Numbered from the stretch's first letter, positions 1 to 5,546 are shown. The stretch is DNA of 5,847 nt from an uncultured Helicobacteraceae bacterium (GCA_903903705.1 CAIUZU010000075.1:1-5847), one strand, 5' to 3'. The notes: a model not told the origin generated them from the letters alone. Translations and numbers: made by a program.

Positions 1-186
1 ATCTCTTTTCGCCCTTTTTGCGAGGCTTGAGATGATGATGTCAGGCATGATGCCCTTTTCTTTGAGCCTTTTTCCCATCATCGGGGCATTTTCTTTGCCT
101 CTTTTGTTGAGTGGTCGCTCAAAATCCTCTAACGTCTCATCGCTACGGCTTGATTTTGCGTGTCTGATAATGTATAGCTTTTTCAT
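1..186 (-). CDS. sixA: SixA-type phosphohistidine phosphatase, N-terminal part (cut by left window edge)
   Basis: The 62 visible codons open with MKKLYIIRHAKSS, the RHx catalytic signature of the histidine-phosphatase (phosphoglycerate-mutase-like) superfamily in its short SixA form. R8 and the phospho-accepting H9 are in place. The region continues with the usual FERPLNKRGKENAP segment, the RLKEKGIMPDIIISS strand and the following AKRAK stretch. SixA enzymes are small cytoplasmic proteins of about 160 residues that remove phosphate from phosphohistidine on signalling or PTS-type proteins, so roughly 100 residues lie outside the window. The start ATG (184-186) lies 3 bases after the stop of the aldo/keto reductase gene, so the two are probably co-transcribed and perhaps translationally coupled. 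Its actual substrate cannot be told from this fragment. Confidence 0.85.
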   Translation of the reverse strand, partial: MKKLYIIRHAKSSRSDETLEDFERPLNKRGKENAPMMGKRLKEKGIMPDIIISSLAKRAKRD

Positions 187-189
187 CTC

Positions 190-1209
190 TCATCCCATTG
201 GGTACATTATATCTTGCTGCACCGCTTTTATCTCACTCATGGTCTCTTCACTCAAAGTCACACCTAACGCAGCGAATGACTCATCCATCTGATAAGCATT
301 TCTTGCACCGATTATCGTTGAAGCTACAAAATCAAACTGTTTTGTATAGGCTACTGCCAAAGTCACGGGAGAGATCTCAAGCTTTTTTGCTATCTCCAAG
401 TAGCATGCTGTAGATTTGAGTGATTTTTCATTTACAAACTTTGCGGCTTGAGAGTTTAGGCGGATGTTTTTACTGGTGAGATAGTCCGAATATCTCGCAT
501 TTTCAGGGTAAAATTCACCGTTATATTTACCGCTTAAAACTCCTCCTGCTATGGGTGAATAAGCTAGTAGCGATATCTGCTCTCTTTTGCATACATTTGC
601 AAGCTCGTCCAAAAACCGTGGATTGTTCAGTGAAAAATTGTTTTGTATGGACTCAAATCTTGAAATTCCTAGCATTTTTGAGGTCTCATTTGCTTTTGTA
701 AGCCCGTAAGCGGTATCGTTTGAAGTTCCCAAATATCTGACTTTGCCCTCTTTTACCAGCTCATCAAACGCTTTTAACGACTCCTCGATAGGCACAACGG
801 AATCTGCCCAATGCATCTGATATAGGTCGAGATAATCTGTTTGAAGCCGCTTCAAACTTCCCTCTATGGCTTTTTTAATATGAAACTTGTCGATGGCGGT
901 ATAGCCGTGGCGAATGGGCGGAACAAACCAGCCATTTGCTGCACCTGCGACTTTTGAAGCTAAGATAATGCTGTCTCTTGGTTTGCCCTTTAGCCATTTT
1001 CCGATTATTGTCTCGGTTATGCCTGCATCTTCGACTTTTGGCGGAACCGGATAAAGTTCTGCCGTGTCAAAAAAGTTAATCCCTCTATCATACGCCTTAT
1101 TCATGATTTTAAAAGCCTCTGCTTCATCGCTCCAAGAGCCAAAACTCATAGTCCCCAAGCCGATGGGAGTAACTCTAAGCCCTGTTTTTCCTATATATCT
1201 GTATTGCAT
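190..1209 (-). CDS. Tas-like NADP(H)-dependent aldo/keto reductase
   Basis: This is a 339-residue (beta/alpha)8 aldo/keto reductase, the normal length for the Tas/voltage-gated-K-channel-beta branch. Seen in the sequence are the N-terminal GLRVTPIGLGTMSFG segment (10-24) and the catalytic tetrad D48 and Y53 (in FFDTAELYPVPP), K86 (in ILASKVAG) and H133 (in DYLDLYQMHWAD). LLAYSPIAGGVLSGKY (214-229) and STIIGARNAYQM near the C-terminus belong to the cofactor-binding side. The AELYPVPP motif and the long loop after it are as in E. coli Tas (recalled comparison). Such enzymes reduce aldehydes or ketones in the cytoplasm with NADPH; the substrate is unknown here. An ATG five codons further upstream (1224) is possible, but the 1209 start has a GAGGG ribosome site about 6 bases ahead and begins with the family-typical MQYRYIGKTGL. 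It lies upstream of sixA and divergent from hoxE. Confidence 0.9.
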   Translation of the reverse strand: MQYRYIGKTGLRVTPIGLGTMSFGSWSDEAEAFKIMNKAYDRGINFFDTAELYPVPPKVEDAGITETIIGKWLKGKPRDSIILASKVAGAANGWFVPPIRHGYTAIDKFHIKKAIEGSLKRLQTDYLDLYQMHWADSVVPIEESLKAFDELVKEGKVRYLGTSNDTAYGLTKANETSKMLGISRFESIQNNFSLNNPRFLDELANVCKREQISLLAYSPIAGGVLSGKYNGEFYPENARYSDYLTSKNIRLNSQAAKFVNEKSLKSTACYLEIAKKLEISPVTLAVAYTKQFDFVASTIIGARNAYQMDESFAALGVTLSEETMSEIKAVQQDIMYPMG

Positions 1210-1281
1210 TTTAAACCCTCGCATAATTTTGTAACTTGTTAATGTGTTGGAAAGATTAGACTATTTTAATCAATTCTTTCT

Positions 1282-1287
1282 TATAAT
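1282..1287 (+). promoter_or_regulatory. -10 box of the hoxEFU promoter
   Basis: A perfect TATAAT sits in the AT-rich gap between the divergent aldo/keto reductase and hoxE genes. It would start transcription near 1294, about 25 bases before the hoxE ATG. No TTGACA-like -35 is found 16-18 bases upstream, only T/A-rich sequence, which matches the known sigma-70 promoter style of Campylobacterota. On the opposite strand the same spot reads TATTAT, so it could also serve the reductase gene, but that is weaker. Confidence 0.55.
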
Positions 1288-1318
1288 AGAGAAAACCTCT
1301 TTTAAAGGGCAGTTAGAT

Positions 1319-1792
1319 ATGTTAGAAACAATAGATGATAGATACAAAACCCTTGAAAAAAGCATGAAAAAACTCGGGTATGACAAAAGTGCCTTGATCG
1401 AAACTCTGCATACCGCTCAAGAGACGTTCGGATATTTGGGAATCGATACTCTCAAGTTTATTGCTTCACGGCTAAAAGTACCCTACTCAAAAGTTTACGG
1501 CGTTGCCACATTTTACAACTACTTCATGTTAAAACCAAAGGGCAAGCATAATGTAGTTGTCTGCATGGGAACTGCATGTTACATAAAAGGTGCAGAAAAA
1601 ATAGTTGAAATAATAGAACAAAGATTCGGCATAAAAGTAGGGGAGACAACTCCAGACGGACTGCTCTCTCTTTTAAGTGCCAGATGTTTTGGTTCATGTT
1701 CTCTTGCTCCGGTGATAATTTGTGATGACAAAACTAAGGGGAAGGTATTGCCTGAAAATACTTTATGTGACATAGAGGAGATGATAAAATGA
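1319..1792 (+). CDS. hoxE: HoxE, [2Fe-2S] subunit of the NAD(P)H diaphorase module (NuoE-like)
   Basis: This is a 157-residue protein of the NuoE/HoxE 24-kDa family. The N-terminal helical part contains LIETLHTAQETFGYL and VYGVATFYNYF. The thioredoxin-like C-terminal domain carries four cysteines in the family spacing, C82-x4-C87 (VCMGTACYIKGA) and C123-x3-C127 (ARCFGSCSLAP), which bind one [2Fe-2S] cluster. It pairs with HoxF in the cytoplasmic diaphorase. The frame stays open upstream to an ATG at 1244, but the 1319 start is preferred. It follows an AGGG site, gives the usual family N-terminus and length, and lies downstream of the TATAAT box, whereas a 1244 start would precede the predicted transcript. 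The stop overlaps the hoxF start as ATGA. NuoE of a complex I is the alternative name; the neighbours favour Hox. Confidence 0.88.
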   Translation: MLETIDDRYKTLEKSMKKLGYDKSALIETLHTAQETFGYLGIDTLKFIASRLKVPYSKVYGVATFYNYFMLKPKGKHNVVVCMGTACYIKGAEKIVEIIEQRFGIKVGETTPDGLLSLLSARCFGSCSLAPVIICDDKTKGKVLPENTLCDIEEMIK

Positions 1793-3408
1793 TTACATCC
1801 ATAGATGATCTTCAAGCGCTTGCCGAGAAAAAAAGAGCTGAATGTGACGAAAATTCGAGTGAGTTAAGGGTTTGTGCAGGAACAAGCTGTCTCTCTCTTG
1901 GTTCATCTGAGCTGAAAAAAAGTCTGCAAGATGAGATTCAAAGCAGAGGCTTAAACGATAGCTGCAATATCAAGAGTGTCGGCTGTAATGGGCTTTGTGC
2001 AAACGGCACATTAGTCTCTTACTGCACAAAAGATAAAAGCAAAAGCACTTTTTATGAGAGAGTAACATCCGGTGATGCTAGCGGATTGGTAGATTCTATT
2101 CAAAACGGCACTCCGCTTGAGGATAGAATGTGCGATATTTCTCAGCCTTTTTTTACGTATCAAAAGAAAATAGTGCTTGAAAATATCGGGATAATAGATC
2201 CTGATGATATAGAAGACTACATTGCCCATGGCGGTTATCTTTCTTTTTTTAGGGCACTTGATGAGATGTCGCCAAAAGATGTCATAGAAGAGGTCAAAAT
2301 AAGCGGATTGCGAGGTCGTGGAGGCGGAGGTTATCCGACAGGCATAAAATGGGAGAGTGTCTCAAAAGTGCTAAGTGAACAAAAGTATATTATCTGCAAC
2401 GGCGATGAGGGAGACCCCGGAGCTTTCATGGATAGAGCCGTCATGGAGTCAGATCCACATAGGATCTTAGAAGGAATGGCGATAGCAGGCTATGCATGTG
2501 GCGCTAACAAAGGGTATATCTATGTCAGAGCCGAATATCCGCTAGCTGTAGATAAGCTTAACAGAGCCATAAAACAGGCAACGAAACTTGGGATTTTGGG
2601 TGAAAATATCGCTCATAGCAACTTTAGCTTCAATATTGAGGTAAGACTCGGTGCAGGTGCGTTTGTCTGCGGTGAAGCGACTGCACTCATCGCCTCCATT
2701 GAGGGAAATCGTGGCAACCCTAGACAAAAGCCGCCGCATTTAAGCGATTATGGTTTATGGGGCGAACCTACCGTTTTGAATAATGTCGAGACTTTTGCAA
2801 ACATTGCTCCAATCATCAAAAACGGTGGAGCTTGGTACAAAAGCATCGGCACAGAAAGCTCAAGCGGAACAAAAGTTTTTGCACTTACGGGGCATATACA
2901 AAACACAGGGCTTGTAGAAGTTCCAATGGGTACGACTTTAAGAGAGCTTATCTTTGACATCGGCGGCGGAGTGCCTGATGGGAAAAAGTTTAAAGCTATC
3001 CAGTCGGGAGGTCCAAGCGGAGGGTGTATACCGGAATCTTTGTTAGATCTGCATGTGGATTATGAATCTTTGAAAAATGCAGGCTCTATCATGGGAAGCG
3101 GCGGACTCATAGTAATCGACGACAGCTCAAATATGGTAGAGATCGCACGATTTTTTATGGATTTTTGCCGAAGCGAGTCTTGCGGAAAGTGTACGCCTTG
3201 CCGAGTAGGTACAACTGAACTTACACTGCTTCTTGACAAATTTATAAACAAAAAAGCTACTAAGAGTGATTTTGAGCTATTAAAAGAGATGTGCGAAATT
3301 GTAAAAAGTGCAAGCCTCTGCGGTTTAGGACAAACTGCGCCAAATCCCGTTATCAGCACAATAAAATATTTTGAAGATGAATATCTTGCAGGAATTAGCG
3401 ATGATTAG
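1789..3408 (+). CDS. hoxF: HoxF, FMN/NAD(P)H-binding diaphorase subunit with Ala in the nucleotide motif
   Basis: This 539-residue protein carries the catalytic flavin subunit, which oxidises or reduces NAD(P)(H). Residues 1-105 are a thioredoxin-like [2Fe-2S] domain with C29-x4-C34 and C66-x3-C70. This extension is typical of HoxF and HndC-type proteins and absent from plain NuoF. The NuoF core follows: GLRGRGGGGYPTG (173-185), the glycine-rich FMN/NAD site; NGDEGDPGAFMDR (204-216); and GAGAFVCGEATAL (288-300). The C-terminal [4Fe-4S] cluster uses C465, C468 and C471 (ESCGKCTPCRVG) and C511. Length and stretches such as DEGDPGAFMDR and AEYPLA closely match cyanobacterial-type HoxF as I recall it. 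The odd point is A297 (codon GCG, 2677-2679) where the family normally has the second Glu of CGEETAL. A GAGGAG ribosome site lies 8 bases before the ATG, which overlaps the hoxE stop by 4 bases. Confidence 0.93.
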   Translation: MITSIDDLQALAEKKRAECDENSSELRVCAGTSCLSLGSSELKKSLQDEIQSRGLNDSCNIKSVGCNGLCANGTLVSYCTKDKSKSTFYERVTSGDASGLVDSIQNGTPLEDRMCDISQPFFTYQKKIVLENIGIIDPDDIEDYIAHGGYLSFFRALDEMSPKDVIEEVKISGLRGRGGGGYPTGIKWESVSKVLSEQKYIICNGDEGDPGAFMDRAVMESDPHRILEGMAIAGYACGANKGYIYVRAEYPLAVDKLNRAIKQATKLGILGENIAHSNFSFNIEVRLGAGAFVCGEATALIASIEGNRGNPRQKPPHLSDYGLWGEPTVLNNVETFANIAPIIKNGGAWYKSIGTESSSGTKVFALTGHIQNTGLVEVPMGTTLRELIFDIGGGVPDGKKFKAIQSGGPSGGCIPESLLDLHVDYESLKNAGSIMGSGGLIVIDDSSNMVEIARFFMDFCRSESCGKCTPCRVGTTELTLLLDKFINKKATKSDFELLKEMCEIVKSASLCGLGQTAPNPVISTIKYFEDEYLAGISDD

Positions 3409-4117
3409 AGAAAAAGTAAGAGTAAAAACCTTTAAAATTAACGGTGTCGATATTACCGGACAATCAAACCAGACCGTACTTGAAGTCGCACGTGAGCATG
3501 ATATAGAGATTCCGACTCTCTGCTATTTAGAGGGTGTAAGCTGTGTCGGTTCATGCAGAATGTGCATCGTTGAGATAAAAGGCTCTCGTGAACTCATACC
3601 CGCATGTACTGCAAAGATAAAAGAGGGGATGGAAGTCATAACAAACTCGCCAAAAATTGAAGCGAACAGAAAAATGATACTCTCAATGCTTTTTAGTGAG
3701 AGATCTCATACCTGCTCTACATGTGTGGCAAACGGAGATTGCGAACTTCAAAGCAAATCCGTAGAGTTGCCGCTTGAACATAGCCAAGTTCCATATCTAA
3801 ACCAAAGATTTGAGATAGACGCTTCGCATAAAAACTTTGTAAACGACCCAAACAGATGTATACTCTGCACAAGATGCATTCGTGTCTGCGATGAGATAGA
3901 AGGTGCATATGCCATAGGCTTGGCAGGCAGAGGACTGAACACAAGAATAATTCATGACATGGACGAGCCATGGGCTGACTCAAAGAGTTGTACAAGCTGC
4001 GGCAAATGCGTCTATGTCTGCCCGACAAGTGCGCTTTATGAGAAAGATGTCACTGAAGAGGAAGTTCTCAAAAAGAGAGAGATTATTTTGGAGCTTGTGA
4101 AAAATAGAGGTAAATAA
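3401..4117 (+). CDS. hoxU: HoxU, iron-sulfur electron-transfer subunit (NuoG N-terminal-like)
   Basis: This 238-residue protein corresponds to the Fe-S N-terminal third of NuoG and carries electrons between HoxF and the partner enzyme. Domains in order: a ferredoxin-like [2Fe-2S] fold with C41, C52, C55 and C69 (in IPTLCYLEG, GSCRMCIVE, IPACT); a His-Cys3 [4Fe-4S] site with H103, C105, C108 and C114; and a two-cluster ferredoxin domain with C153/C156/C159/C163 and C197/C200/C203/C207, the latter in CTSCGKCVYVCPTSA. The length matches known HoxU proteins. The frame is open upstream to a TTG at 3371, but the ATG at 3401 has AGGA 7 bases ahead and overlaps the end of hoxF by 8 bases, as expected in a tight operon. 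No hoxY or hoxH follows, and no intrinsic terminator is visible after the stop. Confidence 0.92.
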   Translation: MIREKVRVKTFKINGVDITGQSNQTVLEVAREHDIEIPTLCYLEGVSCVGSCRMCIVEIKGSRELIPACTAKIKEGMEVITNSPKIEANRKMILSMLFSERSHTCSTCVANGDCELQSKSVELPLEHSQVPYLNQRFEIDASHKNFVNDPNRCILCTRCIRVCDEIEGAYAIGLAGRGLNTRIIHDMDEPWADSKSCTSCGKCVYVCPTSALYEKDVTEEEVLKKREIILELVKNRGK

Positions 4118-4144
4118 ACTTTCATGTAAGAAAATTATTTTGAG

Positions 4145-4199
4145 TTGACATTTATTTTTAATAATATAACATAAAATCGTGATTGACACTTATTTTAAA
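4145..4199 (+). repeat. Two-copy direct repeat TTGACAyTTATTTTwAA
   Basis: Copies at 4145-4161 and 4183-4199 agree at 15 of 17 positions, with starts 38 bases apart. A third, shorter ATGACA lies at 4206-4211. Repeated same-direction motifs like this occur near the ends of some IS21-type insertion sequences and at regulator-binding regions. No transposase gene is present and no inverted partner was seen in the window, so its nature is open. Confidence 0.5.
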
Positions 4200-4296
4200 T
4201 TTTGGATGACATAGTGCCTTATTAGTGACGTTTTTTATTATAAAATTTTTACTTCAAATTACATACAATACGAGTGAAAGTAGTTTAATCAAGAAT

Positions 4297-4325
4297 TGTT
4301 AGATAGTTTTTAAAAATATCTAACA
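4297..4325. repeat. 29-base near-perfect palindrome
   Basis: The arms TGTTAGATA (4297-4305) and TATCTAACA (4317-4325) are exact reverse complements. The centre is G followed by TTTTT and AAAAA, so the whole element is self-complementary apart from one extra G at 4306. There is no T-run after it, so it is not an intrinsic terminator. It could be a protein-binding site or a mobile-element end. Confidence 0.6.
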
Positions 4326-4358
4326 GATATATTTAAATTTGAACGGGATAAATATCAA

Positions 4359-4448
4359 ATGAAGATTTTTATTAAAAACCCTCGGCTACATCTCAAGGAT
4401 GAAGGCTTACGAGGGAATTACGGCAAAAGTATAGGCAAATTACAATGA
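4359..4448 (+). CDS. Possible 29-codon ORF coupled to the Abi-like gene
   Basis: An ATG at 4359 opens a 29-residue reading frame, beginning MKIFIKNPRL and ending GNYGKSIGKLQ, whose TGA overlaps the ATG of the next gene as ATGA. A weak GGGA lies about 10 bases before the start. The Abi-like gene has only a poor ribosome site of its own, so translation of this frame could couple to it as a leader. The peptide is basic and resembles no family I recognise. A chance ORF or the tail of a lost gene is equally possible. Confidence 0.25.
   Translation: MKIFIKNPRLHLKDEGLRGNYGKSIGKLQ
4379..4415 (+). repeat. Inverted repeat with 6-bp CCCTCG/CGAGGG arms
   Basis: CCCTCG (4379-4384) pairs exactly with CGAGGG (4410-4415), and inside it CATC and GATG can form a second short stem around TCAAG. 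The segment is more GC-rich than its surroundings. It lies about 30 bases before the Abi-like start, so a leader RNA fold is possible, though the stem is short and the loop long. Confidence 0.3.
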
Positions 4449-5032
4449 AACAAACCTTAATAGATGACTTTATAAGCCAAAAACGCATAGGAAGCTATAA
4501 AGGCATAGATGAGTATGTTGAAAATTTGACTTTTTCAAAAAGCTCTTATATTCCATTGTCGGTGCTTGAAATTGCTCTTCGTAATGCAATAAACAATTTT
4601 TTCAGCGTAGAAGTGGGAATTTACTGGTATGAAGATACAACCTTTCTAACAAAAGACAGCATTAGAAAAGTGGAAGAAGCAAAAAATATTTTACTCGGCA
4701 GACGAGAGCATATCTCTAAAAACAAGATTATCGCAGAACTCTCATTTGGCTTCTGGGTAAATTTATTTAAAAAACCGTATGATAAAAAATTACGTATTAA
4801 AGGGCTTAGAAAGATTTTTCCAAATCTACCAAAATCAGAATATAAGTTTATTAATAGAGAAATTATTTATAGAGAGCTAAACCATATTCGAAATTTTCGC
4901 AATAGAGTTTTTCATTATGAAAAGGTTATCAATAAAGACAACTACAATCTAATATTTAATGAAATTTATGAGGTACTATCCTACTTTGACGACGAACTAA
5001 AAGAGTTTGCGTTTAGTACGAACGAAAAGTAA
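4445..5032 (+). CDS. Abi_2 / HEPN-superfamily abortive-infection-like protein
   Basis: This 195-residue, mostly helical protein has the features of the Abi_2 family: an N-terminal half with SYIPLSVLEIALRNAINNFF (34-53), a central AELSFGFWVNLF (97-108), and a C-terminal REL-HIRNFRNRVFHYE region. The last contains R152-N-R-V-F-H157, the Rx4H motif that forms the RNase site in HEPN proteins. Members of this family are linked to phage abortive infection and toxin-type RNA cleavage; that role here is inferred, not shown. No signal peptide or membrane segment is seen. The length is near the family norm, so it looks intact. Base composition is AT-rich (18 of 60 G+C in 4501-4560). The ATG overlaps the stop of a short upstream ORF and lacks a good ribosome site of its own. 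No obvious antitoxin gene is adjacent. Confidence 0.75.
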   Translation: MKQTLIDDFISQKRIGSYKGIDEYVENLTFSKSSYIPLSVLEIALRNAINNFFSVEVGIYWYEDTTFLTKDSIRKVEEAKNILLGRREHISKNKIIAELSFGFWVNLFKKPYDKKLRIKGLRKIFPNLPKSEYKFINREIIYRELNHIRNFRNRVFHYEKVINKDNYNLIFNEIYEVLSYFDDELKEFAFSTNEK

Positions 5033-5275
5033 GTTTATTCAAATTTATTCGAAAGCAATATTGCCGTAGAAGTCACAAAACAAATCACGCGAACATTTAC
5101 AAAACTTAAAAATCAATCCGTACCATACTTTGACATCATCAAAAGGCTTGAAAAACTAGAAACAAAAGACAAAGAGACAACAGAGCTACTTCAAAAAGTG
5201 GTGCAAGTGGTTTCAAGTATGCTGAGTATCCATGATGAAGCTAGAGAGGGAACGAAAAAGATTGGGTTTGTGTGA
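5033..5275 (+). pseudogene. C-terminal remnant of an ORF6N-domain-type phage protein
   Basis: Starting directly after the Abi-like stop, and in the same frame, 80 codons read without a suitable start to a TGA at 5273-5275. The peptide contains ESNIAVEVTKQITRTFTKLK, then a coiled-coil-like LEKLETKDKETTELLQKVV segment, and ends TKKIGFV. This order (a SxxAxEVNxxIxRxF-like helix, a charged coil, and an IGF tail) is what I recall for the C-terminus of ORF6N/KilA-N-like DNA-binding proteins of phages and genomic islands. The N-terminal ORF6N domain is missing and no ribosome site precedes the fragment, so it is taken as a decayed 5'-truncated gene. It suggests past phage or island DNA at this site. 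Confidence 0.65.
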
Positions 5276-5302
5276 ATTTAGATAATTTGTTATACAATTA
5301 CT

Positions 5303-5387
5303 TTTAAGTATTTGGGCTAGAGATTTCATCTCTTTGCTCGTCCCTTGGGGACAATTTTAAAGCCTCGCTTTTTGATGAGGCTTTTTT
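5303..5387 (+). ncRNA. Candidate small structured RNA (three hairpins)
   Basis: A TATACAAT -10-like sequence (5291-5298) is followed by three successive hairpins. The first has AGAGAT/ATCTCT around TTC (5319-5333), extended by outer GC pairs at 5316-5317 and 5336-5337. The second has GTCCC/GGGAC around TTG (5340-5352). The third is the intrinsic terminator (5359-5387). This layout of promoter, compact stems and terminator with no ORF fits a small RNA of about 85 bases. No -35 is visible, and I recognise no known RNA family. The alternative is simply the tail of an upstream transcript. Confidence 0.35.
5359..5387 (+). terminator. Rho-independent terminator
   Basis: AAAGCCTC (5359-5366) pairs perfectly with GAGGCTTT (5377-5384) around a 10-base loop and runs into an unbroken TTTTTT (5382-5387). 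It ends transcription coming from the Abi-like gene, the remnant, or the candidate small RNA, and separates them from the gene pair beginning at 5547. Confidence 0.85.
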
Positions 5388-5475
5388 GTTGAGTTTGGAT
5401 TTATAAAAGTTATGAAACAAACTACAAATATTCTAAAAAGTGGAGATTTATTCTGAGGAGCGTTGTTTAATTAGG

Positions 5476-5500
5476 CTGAAAAATTGTCTTGATTTTTCAG
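5476..5500 (+). repeat. Inverted repeat CTGAAAAAT/ATTTTTCAG next to the operator palindrome
   Basis: The 9-base arms at 5476-5484 and 5492-5500 are exact reverse complements with a 7-base spacer. The element shares its last two bases with the palindrome at 5499-5523 and overlaps the proposed -35. No T-run follows, so it is not a terminator. It may be a second regulator site. Confidence 0.55.
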
Positions 5501-5523
5501 TCCATTATAAAGTATAATGGACT
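5489..5523 (+). promoter_or_regulatory. Promoter with its -10 box inside a perfect 25-base palindromic operator
   Basis: TTGATT (5489-5494) and TATAAT (5513-5518) are 18 bases apart and form a good sigma-70 promoter, with a predicted start near 5525. The palindrome AGTCCATTATA-AAG-TATAATGGACT (5499-5523) has perfect 11-base arms and covers the spacer and the whole -10. A dimeric repressor bound there would block RNA polymerase, which is the usual design of autoregulated small operons. The repressor is not identified; one of the two downstream genes is the natural candidate. Confidence 0.65.
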
Positions 5524-5546
5524 AAATATTGATAGAGAGGGTTACA

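Larger units (their letters stand above)
4118..4444 (+). other. AT-rich spacer between hoxU and the accessory genes
   Basis: This stretch holds no convincing long gene on either strand and no recognisable piece of hoxY or hoxH. It contains a TTGACA-headed direct repeat (4145-4199), a near-perfect palindrome (4297-4325), a possible short ORF (4359-4448) and a small GC-rich inverted repeat (4379-4415). TATAAAAT at 4239-4246 and TACAAT at 4264-4269 could be -10 boxes for the downstream gene, but neither has a good -35. The abrupt change from a dense operon to this composition suggests a recombination or insertion boundary close to 4118. Confidence 0.6.

Noticed and set aside
32..292. 86-residue plus-strand ORF over sixA and the reductase end
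   Set aside because: It is antisense to two well-supported genes, has a low-complexity Ser/Leu/Phe translation typical of a shadow frame, and has no family resemblance.
1244..1318. N-terminal extension of hoxE from the ATG at 1244
   Set aside because: It would precede the predicted transcript start at the TATAAT box, has no good ribosome site, and adds 25 residues absent from typical HoxE/NuoE proteins.
1579..1815. Minus-strand ORF across the hoxE/hoxF junction
   Set aside because: It is a shadow of two conserved coding frames with no protein-like features.
3371..3400. N-terminal extension of hoxU from the TTG at 3371
   Set aside because: The ATG at 3401 has an AGGA site at proper spacing and gives the normal HoxU length.
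3717..4028. 103-residue minus-strand ORF inside hoxU
   Set aside because: It is fully antisense to the cysteine-rich ferredoxin region of hoxU, whose codons explain its composition.
4118..4444. Degraded hoxY after hoxU
   Set aside because: Reading the plus-strand frames showed no CxxC or other HoxY-like motifs; the sequence is AT-rich and full of stops.
5412..5456. 14-codon ORF MKQTTNILKSGDLF between the terminator and the palindromes
   Set aside because: It is very short, has no ribosome site and no family, and its MKQT start resembling the Abi-like N-terminus is most likely chance.
5461..5523. Integron attC site
   Set aside because: The inverted repeats lack the paired core motifs (RYYYAAC and GTTRRRY) expected of attC, and the palindrome fits a promoter operator better.
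4118..5546. CRISPR array or tRNA gene in the gene-poor right half
   Set aside because: No regularly spaced repeats beyond the two-copy motif were seen, and no tRNA-like cloverleaf with a T-loop GTTCRA was found.
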